Origin: Bifidobacterium pullorum subsp. gallinarum
GTDB taxonomy: Bacteria; Actinomycetota; Actinomycetes; Actinomycetales; Bifidobacteriaceae
Assembly (NCBI RefSeq): GCF_000741215.1
Contig: NZ_JGYX01000005.1
Coordinates: 310,001 to 374,000, forward strand
Reading direction: 5' to 3'
DNA length: 64,000 bases
Position numbers and translations under genes: made by a program. Shown one piece after another: positions 18,768 to 26,090 of this stretch. A model generated the notes under the pieces. It did no database searches, was not told the DNA's origin, and was given only the letters and a program-made list of their open reading frames with translations. Position 1 is the stretch's first letter. The number at the start of each line of letters is the position of its first letter.

Positions 18768-20315
18768 TCACTTGACGTGCAGGGCGGTCCAGCTCACCGG
18801 CGGCAGAGAGACGCGGACCACGCCGGACTCGGCATCGTACATGGCCGACCCGTTGGCGTGCGGGGTCACACGGTTCTGGTCGTCGAGCGTATTCGCGGCG
18901 AACAGATCGTCGTCGTGCAGCGTCTGCGCCTCGACGGATGCCGGCTGCGCGCCGTCCTGCAGCCTGATCTCGAACTCGGCGGTCGCCTCGAGCGAACGGT
19001 TCACCGCAAACACGGCGAGCGAGCCGTCGGCGCAGCGCACGGCCACGGCGTTCACGCCGTCGACCTCGCCATAGCGCGGCGTATCCACCGTGCCGGCGGA
19101 CAGCTTCGGCTCCAGCACGGTGCCGCCCTTGGCCAGGCGCGCGGTCACGGAGAACGGGTGGAACGTGGTCTGGCGCCAGGCCGGGCCGCCCGGCTCCGTC
19201 ATGATCGGGGCGATGACGTTGACCAGCTGCGCCAGACTGGCGGCATGCACACGGTCGGCGTTCTTCAACAGGGTGATCATCAGGTCGCCGAACACCACGG
19301 CATCGGCGGCGGTATAGATGTCTTCGAGCAGGCGCGGGGCCACGGGCCAGTTGCCGATGCCTTCGGGGGTCTTGCTCGGCTCCTCGCCCTGATACCAGAC
19401 GTTCCACTCGTCGAAGGAGATGTACACGTCGTGCGTGCTCTTCAGGTGGGCCTTCGTGGCGTCGATGACGGCGGCGACGTCCTTGATGAAGCCGTCCATG
19501 TCCACGCCGGAGGCCAGGAAGCTGGCCATGTCGCGCGTGCCGTCCTCCTTGAAGAACGGCTGGTAGTAGGCGTGGCAGGAGATGAAGTTCACGTTCTCGT
19601 AGGTCTTCTCAAGAACGGTCTGCTCCCATTTGCCGAAGGTGGGCATGCCGTGGGCGGAGGAACCGCAGACCACCAGCTCCACGTTCGGGTCGATCTGGCG
19701 CATGCCGGCGGCCACGGAGGCGGCGAGCGTGCCGTAATCCTCGGCGGACTTGTGGCCGAGCTGCCACGGGCCGTCCATCTCGTTGCCCAGGCACCACATG
19801 CGGATATCGAACGGCTTGTCGGCGCCGTTGGCGCGGCGACGTTCGGAGAGCTCGGTGCCGCCGGGCACGTTCGCGTACTCCAGCAGGTCGAGCGCCTCCT
19901 CCAGACCGCGGGTGCCGAGGTTCACGGCCTCCATCAGTTCGTTGCCACCGGTGGCCTCAAGCCATTCGGCCATCTCGTGCAGGCCGAACTCGTTGGTTTC
20001 GGTGGAATGCCAGGCCAGATCCAGACGGCGCGGGCGGCTCTCCTTGGGGCCGACGCCGTCCTCCCAGCGGTAGCCGGACACGAAGTTGCCGCCCGGGTAG
20101 CGGATGGTGGTGGCGCCGAGTTCCTTGACCAGGTCGATGACGTCCTTGCGGAAGCCGTGTTCGTCGGCGGTCGGGTGGTCGGGCTCGTAGATGCCGGTGT
20201 ACACGCAACGGCCAAGGTGCTCGACGAACGAGCCGAACAGACGATTGTTGACCGGGGCGACCTCAAAATCGTCATCGACGACGAGACGTGCGGTCAGATG
20301 GTCCTGCTGGGGCAT
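18768..20315 (-). CDS. GH51 alpha-L-arabinofuranosidase (short form)
   Basis: 515 residues, typical of intracellular GH51 enzymes that remove terminal alpha-L-arabinofuranose from arabino-oligosaccharides. Conserved stretches include RYPGGNFVSGYRWEDGVGP, the acid/base Glu of CLGNEMDGPWQ near residue 178 and the nucleophile Glu of SFDEWNVWYQG near 302; a beta-sandwich domain closes the chain. The start at 20315 has AAAGGAA upstream, and earlier in-frame ATGs do not. No signal peptide. An odd palindrome just upstream (20350-20364) is a likely operator for the adjacent LacI regulator. An imperfect GC-rich hairpin follows the stop near 18720-18760. Confidence 0.94.
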   Translation of the reverse strand: MPQQDHLTARLVVDDDFEVAPVNNRLFGSFVEHLGRCVYTGIYEPDHPTADEHGFRKDVIDLVKELGATTIRYPGGNFVSGYRWEDGVGPKESRPRRLDLAWHSTETNEFGLHEMAEWLEATGGNELMEAVNLGTRGLEEALDLLEYANVPGGTELSERRRANGADKPFDIRMWCLGNEMDGPWQLGHKSAEDYGTLAASVAAGMRQIDPNVELVVCGSSAHGMPTFGKWEQTVLEKTYENVNFISCHAYYQPFFKEDGTRDMASFLASGVDMDGFIKDVAAVIDATKAHLKSTHDVYISFDEWNVWYQGEEPSKTPEGIGNWPVAPRLLEDIYTAADAVVFGDLMITLLKNADRVHAASLAQLVNVIAPIMTEPGGPAWRQTTFHPFSVTARLAKGGTVLEPKLSAGTVDTPRYGEVDGVNAVAVRCADGSLAVFAVNRSLEATAEFEIRLQDGAQPASVEAQTLHDDDLFAANTLDDQNRVTPHANGSAMYDAESGVVRVSLPPVSWTALHVK

Positions 20316-20349
20316 GGGGTTCCTTTCTACATATCTGCATACGCTCTGC

Positions 20350-20364
20350 ATACGTGACACGTAT
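20350..20364. promoter_or_regulatory. Palindromic operator candidate upstream of GH51
   Basis: ATACGTGACACGTAT is a perfect odd palindrome with 7-base arms, 35 bases before the GH51 start. TCTGCATACG is directly repeated beside it (20333 and 20345). It is a likely site for the LacI regulator encoded at 17563-18597. Confidence 0.5.
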
Positions 20365-20486
20365 CCATACAACGATGTACCGCGGAGGCGCGGGCAACCG
20401 GGGACATCCGCGTGACAGCCACCAGTGTAGTACAACCTTGCACTGACTGCCGGAAGACGTGTCGCAGAGTCGGCTGAGGCCCTTCC

Positions 20487-20735
20487 GGTGCACCATCACC
20501 GCGCCACTGCTACAAAAGGACCTCTTAGACCTCATCAACGGGTCCAAATGACGCACTGGCACCATAAAGCTGCCGCAAAAGGACCCCGAGAAGCCGCTTT
20601 ACGGTCCCATCTGACGCAAAATCACCGTGAATATGCAGCAAACGGACCACTCAGCAGCACGTCTTAGTCCCATCGCACGCAGAATCACCGCCCACATGCG
20701 CCAAAAGGAACTCCAGAACGTCCCATCCGTCAGGC
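20487..20735. repeat. Degenerate 63 bp tandem repeat, about 4.5 units
   Basis: The anchor AAAAGGACC (allowing one or two changes) falls at 20514, 20577, 20640 and 20703, exactly 63 bases apart. Between anchors a second conserved block reads GTCCCATCTGACGCA with ATCACCG after it. A further half unit precedes the first anchor. A single diverged copy is found at 44457-44505. Confidence 0.8.
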
Positions 20736-20760
20736 CACAGGGCATGGCATCGGGATACGA

Positions 20761-20802
20761 CAGGGGGCCGCGAACCGTGCGATGACGGTTCGCGGCCCCC
20801 TG
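20761..20802 (-). terminator. Long hairpin downstream of kup
   Basis: An 18 bp perfect stem (CAGGGGGCCGCGAACCGT at 20761-20778 with 20785-20802) and a 6-base loop, 49 bases past the kup stop on the minus strand. There is no T-run, as is common for actinobacterial terminators. Confidence 0.65.
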
Positions 20803-20850
20803 ACATGCCATTAGGCCGCCCGGCTCGCGCCGGCTGTTCGGTCTGCCGGT

Positions 20851-23130
20851 TCAGCCCTCGCGCTTGGGCGCCTGGCTGGCCACGCGGGTCAGGCGCGGCG
20901 GGCGGCGCGTGGACACGAACAGCGGCTGCACCTCAACCAGCGGGTTGTACGGCGCCAGGCCGAACCACTTGACCGGGGAACCGGCCACGCGGCGAATCGC
21001 GTACTTGATCTGCAGCGAGAGGGCGCCACGGCCGGAGACCTTCGATTCGGGCATCAGCGCCTTGTGGATCACCACGTAGCGGATGGTGCCGATGCCCGGA
21101 TCGGCGTCAAGCTTCGGGTAGATCGACTGCTGGTTCGGCAGTTCGCCGGTCTTCTCCAGATCGTGCATGATCTGATGCAGGTAGGCCGGGATGGACTGCG
21201 AGACCTTGAAGCCGAGGCGGATGCGCACACGGAACAGGTAGTCGGTACCGAAGCTCTCGACCGAATACTCGCGGGTGAACGGCTCGTCGGTGGTCTCGAC
21301 GGCCACCGCCCACCATGCGCGGGCGCGCTTGGGGTGGTCGGCGAAGATCGAGAAGAAGATGTCCGTATCGAGACGCTTCAGATCCGGATCGCTGGTCAGG
21401 TAGACGATGTTGTCCGCGAACCGGTGGATGCGGCTGTCGTCGTGCAGCTTGTCCAGCGCGGGGAGGAAGTCCTTCGGCATCATGTGCCGACGCTGCGAGC
21501 GCTCCAGCTTGGTGCCCTCATTCCACGTGTACATGACCATGAGAATCGCCAGCGTGAGCAGCAGCGTGAACCAGCCGCCATGCAGGAACTTGGCCATCGA
21601 AGCGGCGAAGAACAGGACCTGGATCGCCAGGAACACGATGGTGAACACAACGGCGCCGAACTTGTTGCTGCGGTGCCACAGGTAGATGCCCAGCAGGATC
21701 GTGGTGGTGATCATCGTGATGGTCAGCGCCAGGCCGTAGGCCGCCGAGATATGTTCCGAATCGCGGAACAGCAGCAACACGGCCAGCGTGGCCACGCACA
21801 GCACCACGTTGACGACCGGAATGTACAGCTGGCCGCGGGTACGGGCAGGGTAACGGACCTGCAGATGCGGCATCCAGTTGAGGCCGGTGGCCTCGGAGAC
21901 CATGGTGAACGCGCCCGTAATCAGCGCCTGGGAGGCGATGATGCCGGCGGTGACCGACAGCACGACGGCCACATAGCGCACGTTCGGATCCATCATCTGG
22001 AAGAACGGGTTGATCCCCTCGGCGTCGGCCAGTTCGGGGTTGTTCTGGTTGCGCAGCATCCACGCGCCCTGGCCGAAGTAGTTGAGCACCAACGCCACCT
22101 TGATGAACGGCCAGGTGAAGTAGATGTTGCCGCGGCCCACGTGGCCCATATCCGAGTACAGCGCCTCGGCGCCGGTGGTCGAAAGGAACACGGTGCCCAT
22201 CAGTGCCAGTCCGGCGGCGTTATTCGGGCTGAACAGGAACTTGATGCCGTAGTACGGGTTGAGCGCGGCGAGCACGGACCAGTCGTTGCCGATGGCCACC
22301 ACGCCGACGATCGCCAGGAACGCGAACCAGACCATCACCACCGAACCGAAGACCTTGCCGATCGATTCGGTGCCGCGCGACTGCACGGCGAACAGGATCA
22401 CGATGATCACCGCGGTGATCATCATCGTCAAATCCTTATTCTCGGTGAACAGATGCTCCAACGCCGGCAGCGTCTTCAGGCCTTCGACGGCGGACGAGAT
22501 CGACACGGCCGGCGTCAGCACCGAGTCCGCCAGGAACGCCGCGCCGCCGAGCATGGCCGGTATGACGAGCCATGCGCCGTATTTGCGAATCAACGAGTAC
22601 AGGGCAAAGATGCCACCTTCGCCGTTGTTGTCGATGCGCATGGCGATCAGCACGTACTTGACCGTGGTGATCAGCGTGATCGACCAGAACACCAGCGACA
22701 GCATGCCCAGCACCGCCTCACGACCGGTGTTGGCCAGGCCGCCCTGACCGGACAGGAAGGTTTGCGCGGTGTACAGGGGCGAGGTGCCGATGTCGCCGTA
22801 GACGACGCCGAGCGCCACGATGGCCATGCCGAGGCTGACCTTATCCGGACTGGACTGCAGTTTGCACCACCAGCGACCGATCGGACCGCGGGCGGCGACC
22901 TTGTCGAGCTTCTCGGCCTCCTTGCGTTCGGCCTCCTGCTGCTTGGTGATTTCCTCGCGCTCTTCCTTGGTCAGCTTGCTGCGCGAGACCTTCGGCGCGT
23001 TAGTGAATGAATCCGCCCTGAGCAGGGCTTGATCGGGTTTCTCGGCATTTCGATTAGCCGGGGAGGCACCGTTACGTTTCCCGGACTGCTTCCCGTTCTG
23101 CGACGACCCACGCTGACGTGATTCCGCCAT
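20851..23130 (-). CDS. kup: KUP-family potassium uptake protein
   Basis: 759 residues. It is a K+/H+ symporter of the KUP/HAK/KT family in the plasma membrane. A hydrophilic Lys/Arg/Glu-rich N-terminus of about 85 residues precedes SLGMAIVALGVVYGDIGTSPLYT, the family signature, then about twelve membrane helices (for example GAWLVIPAMLGGAAFLADSVLTPAVSIS and GTVFLSTTGAEALYSDMGH) and a soluble C-terminal domain. GGAGGATAT lies before the ATG. A GGGGAAGGTCCCC hairpin sits in the leader, but I do not see a known riboswitch such as ydaO. Confidence 0.95.
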   Translation of the reverse strand: MAESRQRGSSQNGKQSGKRNGASPANRNAEKPDQALLRADSFTNAPKVSRSKLTKEEREEITKQQEAERKEAEKLDKVAARGPIGRWWCKLQSSPDKVSLGMAIVALGVVYGDIGTSPLYTAQTFLSGQGGLANTGREAVLGMLSLVFWSITLITTVKYVLIAMRIDNNGEGGIFALYSLIRKYGAWLVIPAMLGGAAFLADSVLTPAVSISSAVEGLKTLPALEHLFTENKDLTMMITAVIIVILFAVQSRGTESIGKVFGSVVMVWFAFLAIVGVVAIGNDWSVLAALNPYYGIKFLFSPNNAAGLALMGTVFLSTTGAEALYSDMGHVGRGNIYFTWPFIKVALVLNYFGQGAWMLRNQNNPELADAEGINPFFQMMDPNVRYVAVVLSVTAGIIASQALITGAFTMVSEATGLNWMPHLQVRYPARTRGQLYIPVVNVVLCVATLAVLLLFRDSEHISAAYGLALTITMITTTILLGIYLWHRSNKFGAVVFTIVFLAIQVLFFAASMAKFLHGGWFTLLLTLAILMVMYTWNEGTKLERSQRRHMMPKDFLPALDKLHDDSRIHRFADNIVYLTSDPDLKRLDTDIFFSIFADHPKRARAWWAVAVETTDEPFTREYSVESFGTDYLFRVRIRLGFKVSQSIPAYLHQIMHDLEKTGELPNQQSIYPKLDADPGIGTIRYVVIHKALMPESKVSGRGALSLQIKYAIRRVAGSPVKWFGLAPYNPLVEVQPLFVSTRRPPRLTRVASQAPKREG

Positions 23131-23630
23131 AGTACATATCCTCCATCGCCGGGGACCTTCCCCGCACGCGAGTTTCTCTCACTAGTACGAGAAACGGCGC
23201 CGATTTTCGACGCCGCTTCCCTGCACTGTTGGATAGTCTATACGGTTCCTTCACCATTGGCGAATCGAATTGTGAAGACGACCCCGAAAACCGTTGTCCC
23301 GCAACGTCTTCCGAGCTTCGGCAACACACCGCGCCCATATGTGAAGAAGCCGTCGGCGGGACGACGGGAACCCATCGTTCGCCGACGGCGCCTGCACCGT
23401 GGGCGTCGAAACCGACGACGCACCCGTGCGTCTGACCGCCGATTACGAGCTGGTCGTGCGCGAATCCACGCGACGGCAGACGGACACCCATCCGCCTCGC
23501 CTCGGAAAAACGTTACAAAACCACCCTCCATGTATGCGAAAAGCGTTACAACAGACATTCTCCGCTGTCGGAAAAACGTTACAATAGAGACACACCAAAC
23601 GCAGAAAAACGTTACAAGCGAGGTGACGAC
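23131..23630. other. Intergenic region between divergent kup and ATPase genes
   Basis: 500 bases. The left part is the kup promoter/leader with hairpins near 23150 and 23200. The right part is the 33-base-period repeat array (23505-23617). Open frames that span it encode only low-complexity Arg-rich or repeat-derived sequence and are not credible genes. Confidence 0.6.
23505..23617. repeat. Four 14 bp repeats at exact 33 bp spacing upstream of a DUF4143 ATPase
   Basis: GAAAAACGTTACAA occurs at 23505, 23571 and 23604, with a one-base variant (GAAAAGCGTTACAA) at 23538. Starts are exactly 33 bases apart, about three helical turns, and the 19-base spacers between them are unrelated. The last copy ends 13 bases before the ATPase start codon. 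Each copy holds the palindrome AACGTT. This looks like a cooperative operator array. Confidence 0.85.
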
Positions 23631-25013
23631 ATGCTGTACCGCAATGCATGGGAGCAGCTTGAGACTTGGCGAACCGGCAATACCGCGGCCAGAAAACATG
23701 GCCGGCACACCAAAGCCCTGATGATCACCGGCGCACGCCAGGTCGGAAAAACCACACTGGTAAGGGAATTCGGAAGCCGACATTACAAGCGCCTCGCGGA
23801 ATTGAACTTCCTCACCGACCCGGTAGCCGCCACCGTCTTCGACGGGGCCCTCGACGCGGACAGCGTGACGGCCAATCTCACCGCCTATCTCAAAACGACG
23901 CTTCCCCCTGGCGAGACACTGGTCCTCCTTGACGAGATACAAGAATGCCCACGAGCGCGAACGGCCATCAAATTCCTCGTGGAGGACGGACGATTCGATT
24001 ACGTGGAGACCGGATCGCTGCTCGGCGTGCGAACGAAGGAGGTCCCTTCATACCCGGTGGGTTTCGAGGAATCCTTCCGCATGTATCCGTTGACCTTTGC
24101 CGAATACTGTCTGGCCAACGGCGTACCCGAGTCCACCCTGACCATGCTCCGGGAGCATTTCGATACGGCCACCCCCGTCAGCGACGCCATACACAACACC
24201 ATGCAACGACTGTTCATGTCGTATATCGTGGTCGGAGGCATGCCGGAGATTGTGCAACGCTACGTCGACACCCATGACATAGCCCAGGTCGTTGATTTGC
24301 AGCACAATCTGCTCGACCTCTACCGCATCGACATCACGAAATACGCCGACAAAACCGACATGCCGAAGATACGTGCCATCTTCGACGCGGTGCCCGCACA
24401 GCTCGACGACCGCAATCGCCGGTTCGTCCTCGCGGACCTTGGCAAGACCGCACGCCAAAACCGCTACGCCAGCAGTTTCCTCTGGTTGGCCGACGCAGGC
24501 GTGACCCTGCCCTGCTACAACGTCACCGCTCCCACCGTGCCGCTGCAGGCAAACCGCAAATACAGCCTGTTCAAACTGTTCCTTGCGGATACGGGCCTGC
24601 TCTGCGCCTCGTCGATGGAGAACGTGCAGTTCGCCATTCTCAACGGTCAGATCGACATCAACATGGGGGCGATCGCGGAAAACGTGGTGGCGCAGGAACT
24701 GGCGGCGAACGGATTCGCCCTGCATTATTTCCACACCAAACGCCTGGGAGAGGTGGACTTTGTGGTGCAAACCGGGAATGCGGTGCTGCCCATCGAAGTC
24801 AAATCAGGCAGGGACTGGACTCAACATACGGCGCTGGACAACGTCATGGCCGTGCACGAGTGGAATCTTGACCGCGCACTCGTGCTATGCAACGGCAACC
24901 TCAGCCAAGACGGCAATGTGACATATCTGCCGTTGTACATGACGATGTTCATCAAGCCGCAGCAGCAGCCGGCAAGTATGCCGTTCGAGATAGACCTCAG
25001 CGCGTTGCGGTAA
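23631..25013 (+). CDS. AAA-type ATPase with DUF4143 domain
   Basis: 460 residues. The N-terminal AAA_14-type ATPase has Walker A ITGARQVGKTTLVREF (about 32-47) and Walker B LVLLDEIQECP (about 98-108) with the sensor-like VETGSLLGV. The C-terminal DUF4143 region ends in GEVDFVVQTGNAVLPIEVKSG, which has the D-x(n)-ExK look of a PD-(D/E)XK nuclease fold. Function is not established; such genes are common accessory genes of bacteria and archaea. GAGGTGAC precedes the ATG. Four regularly spaced repeats in front suggest autoregulation. A second, diverged gene of this type is at 38591-39910. Confidence 0.85.
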   Translation: MLYRNAWEQLETWRTGNTAARKHGRHTKALMITGARQVGKTTLVREFGSRHYKRLAELNFLTDPVAATVFDGALDADSVTANLTAYLKTTLPPGETLVLLDEIQECPRARTAIKFLVEDGRFDYVETGSLLGVRTKEVPSYPVGFEESFRMYPLTFAEYCLANGVPESTLTMLREHFDTATPVSDAIHNTMQRLFMSYIVVGGMPEIVQRYVDTHDIAQVVDLQHNLLDLYRIDITKYADKTDMPKIRAIFDAVPAQLDDRNRRFVLADLGKTARQNRYASSFLWLADAGVTLPCYNVTAPTVPLQANRKYSLFKLFLADTGLLCASSMENVQFAILNGQIDINMGAIAENVVAQELAANGFALHYFHTKRLGEVDFVVQTGNAVLPIEVKSGRDWTQHTALDNVMAVHEWNLDRALVLCNGNLSQDGNVTYLPLYMTMFIKPQQQPASMPFEIDLSALR

Positions 25014-25017
25014 CCGC

Positions 25018-25974
25018 TCACACCCCGTACACGGTGCGGGTCACGCGGCGTGTGGCGCGTGCGACCTCGGCCACCGGCAGATCGAACACGTCCGCCAGCG
25101 CGGCCAGCGTGTAGGGGATCATGTACGGGGCGTTCGTCCGGCCGCGGTACGGCATCGGTGCCAGGTACGGCGCGTCCGTCTCCACCATCACATGGTCGAG
25201 GCCCACAATGCGCGCCGACTCGCGGATGCCGTCGTTGCCCTTGTAGCTCACCGTGCCGGACATGCTCAGGTACCAGCCGTGCTCGCGAGCCACCTTGGCC
25301 ATTTCCGCGTCGCCCGAATAACTGTGGAACACGGTGAATTCCGGGGCGCCGTCCGCCAGCAGCGTCTCGATGACCTCGCGGTGCGCGTCGCGGTCGTGGA
25401 TCTGCATCGGCAGGTTCAGCTCCTTGGCGAGCGCGATATGGTCGCGGAACGCCTGACGCTGCAGTTCACGCGCCGAACCGCCGGTGCGGAAGAAGTCCAT
25501 GCCGGTCTCGCCGATGGCCACCACCTGCTCGGGGTAGGCGACGGCCAGCCGGTGCACCTCGGCGAGCGCCTGGTCGAAGGGCACGTCGTGATGCGGCTTG
25601 TACTTGAGCTCCAACCCGTCCGGCCCGGGTACACCGCGGTGCCCGTGCAGCACCGACTCGTTGGGGTGGATGGCCAGAGCCGCGTGCACCACACCCGGAT
25701 GGTCCAGGGCCATCTGCACGGCCGTCATCAGATCCGGCAGCTCGCAACCGGAGTCGATGACGCCTTCGATGCCGACAGCCGCGGCCTGGTCAAGCAGCTC
25801 GCTGACGCTGTAGACGGGAACCGGCGGCTGCCTCTTCATCTCCGCCTCGTGGCTCATCGCCTTGGAGAAGGGGACGACGGAGGCGACATGCGTATGGTTG
25901 TCGATGGTCCGGGCGTCTTCGGGCAGCGGCTCGGGGGCCGGTGCCCAGCTGCGGTCGCGGTGATGCTTGCTCAT
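25018..25974 (-). CDS. tatD: TatD-family metal-dependent hydrolase/DNase
   Basis: 318 residues from the ATG at 25974; a longer frame upstream lies in an inverted repeat and is not likely translated. The metal-binding DNHTHVASV is near residue 30, then ALAIHPNES, VAIGETGMDFFRTG (catalytic Glu region), LPMQIHDRDAHRE, FHSYSGD and VMVETDAPYLAPMPYRGRTN. TatD proteins act as 3'-5' exonucleases on DNA and are usually next to metG; metG here lies about 28 kb away. It converges with the ATPase gene four bases away. Confidence 0.92.
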   Translation of the reverse strand: MSKHHRDRSWAPAPEPLPEDARTIDNHTHVASVVPFSKAMSHEAEMKRQPPVPVYSVSELLDQAAAVGIEGVIDSGCELPDLMTAVQMALDHPGVVHAALAIHPNESVLHGHRGVPGPDGLELKYKPHHDVPFDQALAEVHRLAVAYPEQVVAIGETGMDFFRTGGSARELQRQAFRDHIALAKELNLPMQIHDRDAHREVIETLLADGAPEFTVFHSYSGDAEMAKVAREHGWYLSMSGTVSYKGNDGIRESARIVGLDHVMVETDAPYLAPMPYRGRTNAPYMIPYTLAALADVFDLPVAEVARATRRVTRTVYGV

Positions 25975-25999
25975 GGTTCCCCAGTGTAGCCGGGAGGGG

Positions 26000-26078
26000 G
26001 TTCGCACTACCTCGCGATTCAAATCAGGAGGCCTTGATTTTCCTTGCCTCCGTTTCCGAAAGTCGAGGTAGTGCAAAC
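26000..26078. repeat. Long inverted repeat between GH51 and tatD
   Basis: GTTCGCACTACCTCG at 26000-26014 and CGAGGTAGTGCAAAC at 26064-26078 are complementary except at one position. A smaller stem (AAATCA/TGATTT) lies in the loop. It may be the transcript end for the GH51 gene or a cruciform-forming insertion; there is no T-run. Confidence 0.65.
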
Positions 26079-26090
26079 CTCAGTTGGGTA

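Larger units (their letters stand above)
20316..20850. other. Intergenic region upstream of GH51
   Basis: 535 bases holding the GH51 operator/promoter (about 20316-20440), a 63 bp tandem repeat (20487-20735) and a long perfect hairpin (20761-20802) below kup. No protein gene is supported here. Confidence 0.6.

Noticed and set aside
21064-23010. A 648-residue plus-strand open frame opposite kup
   Set aside because: His/Arg/Gln-rich antisense shadow of a clear KUP transporter.
23131-23240. A c-di-AMP (ydaO) riboswitch in the kup leader
   Set aside because: Only a short GGGGAAGGTCCCC hairpin and a GC-rich stem are present; the conserved ydaO blocks are not seen.
23505-23617. CRISPR-like look of regularly spaced short repeats
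   Set aside because: Repeats are only 14 bp with 19 bp spacers, there are four, they abut a start codon, and no cas gene is present. Operator spacing explains them better.
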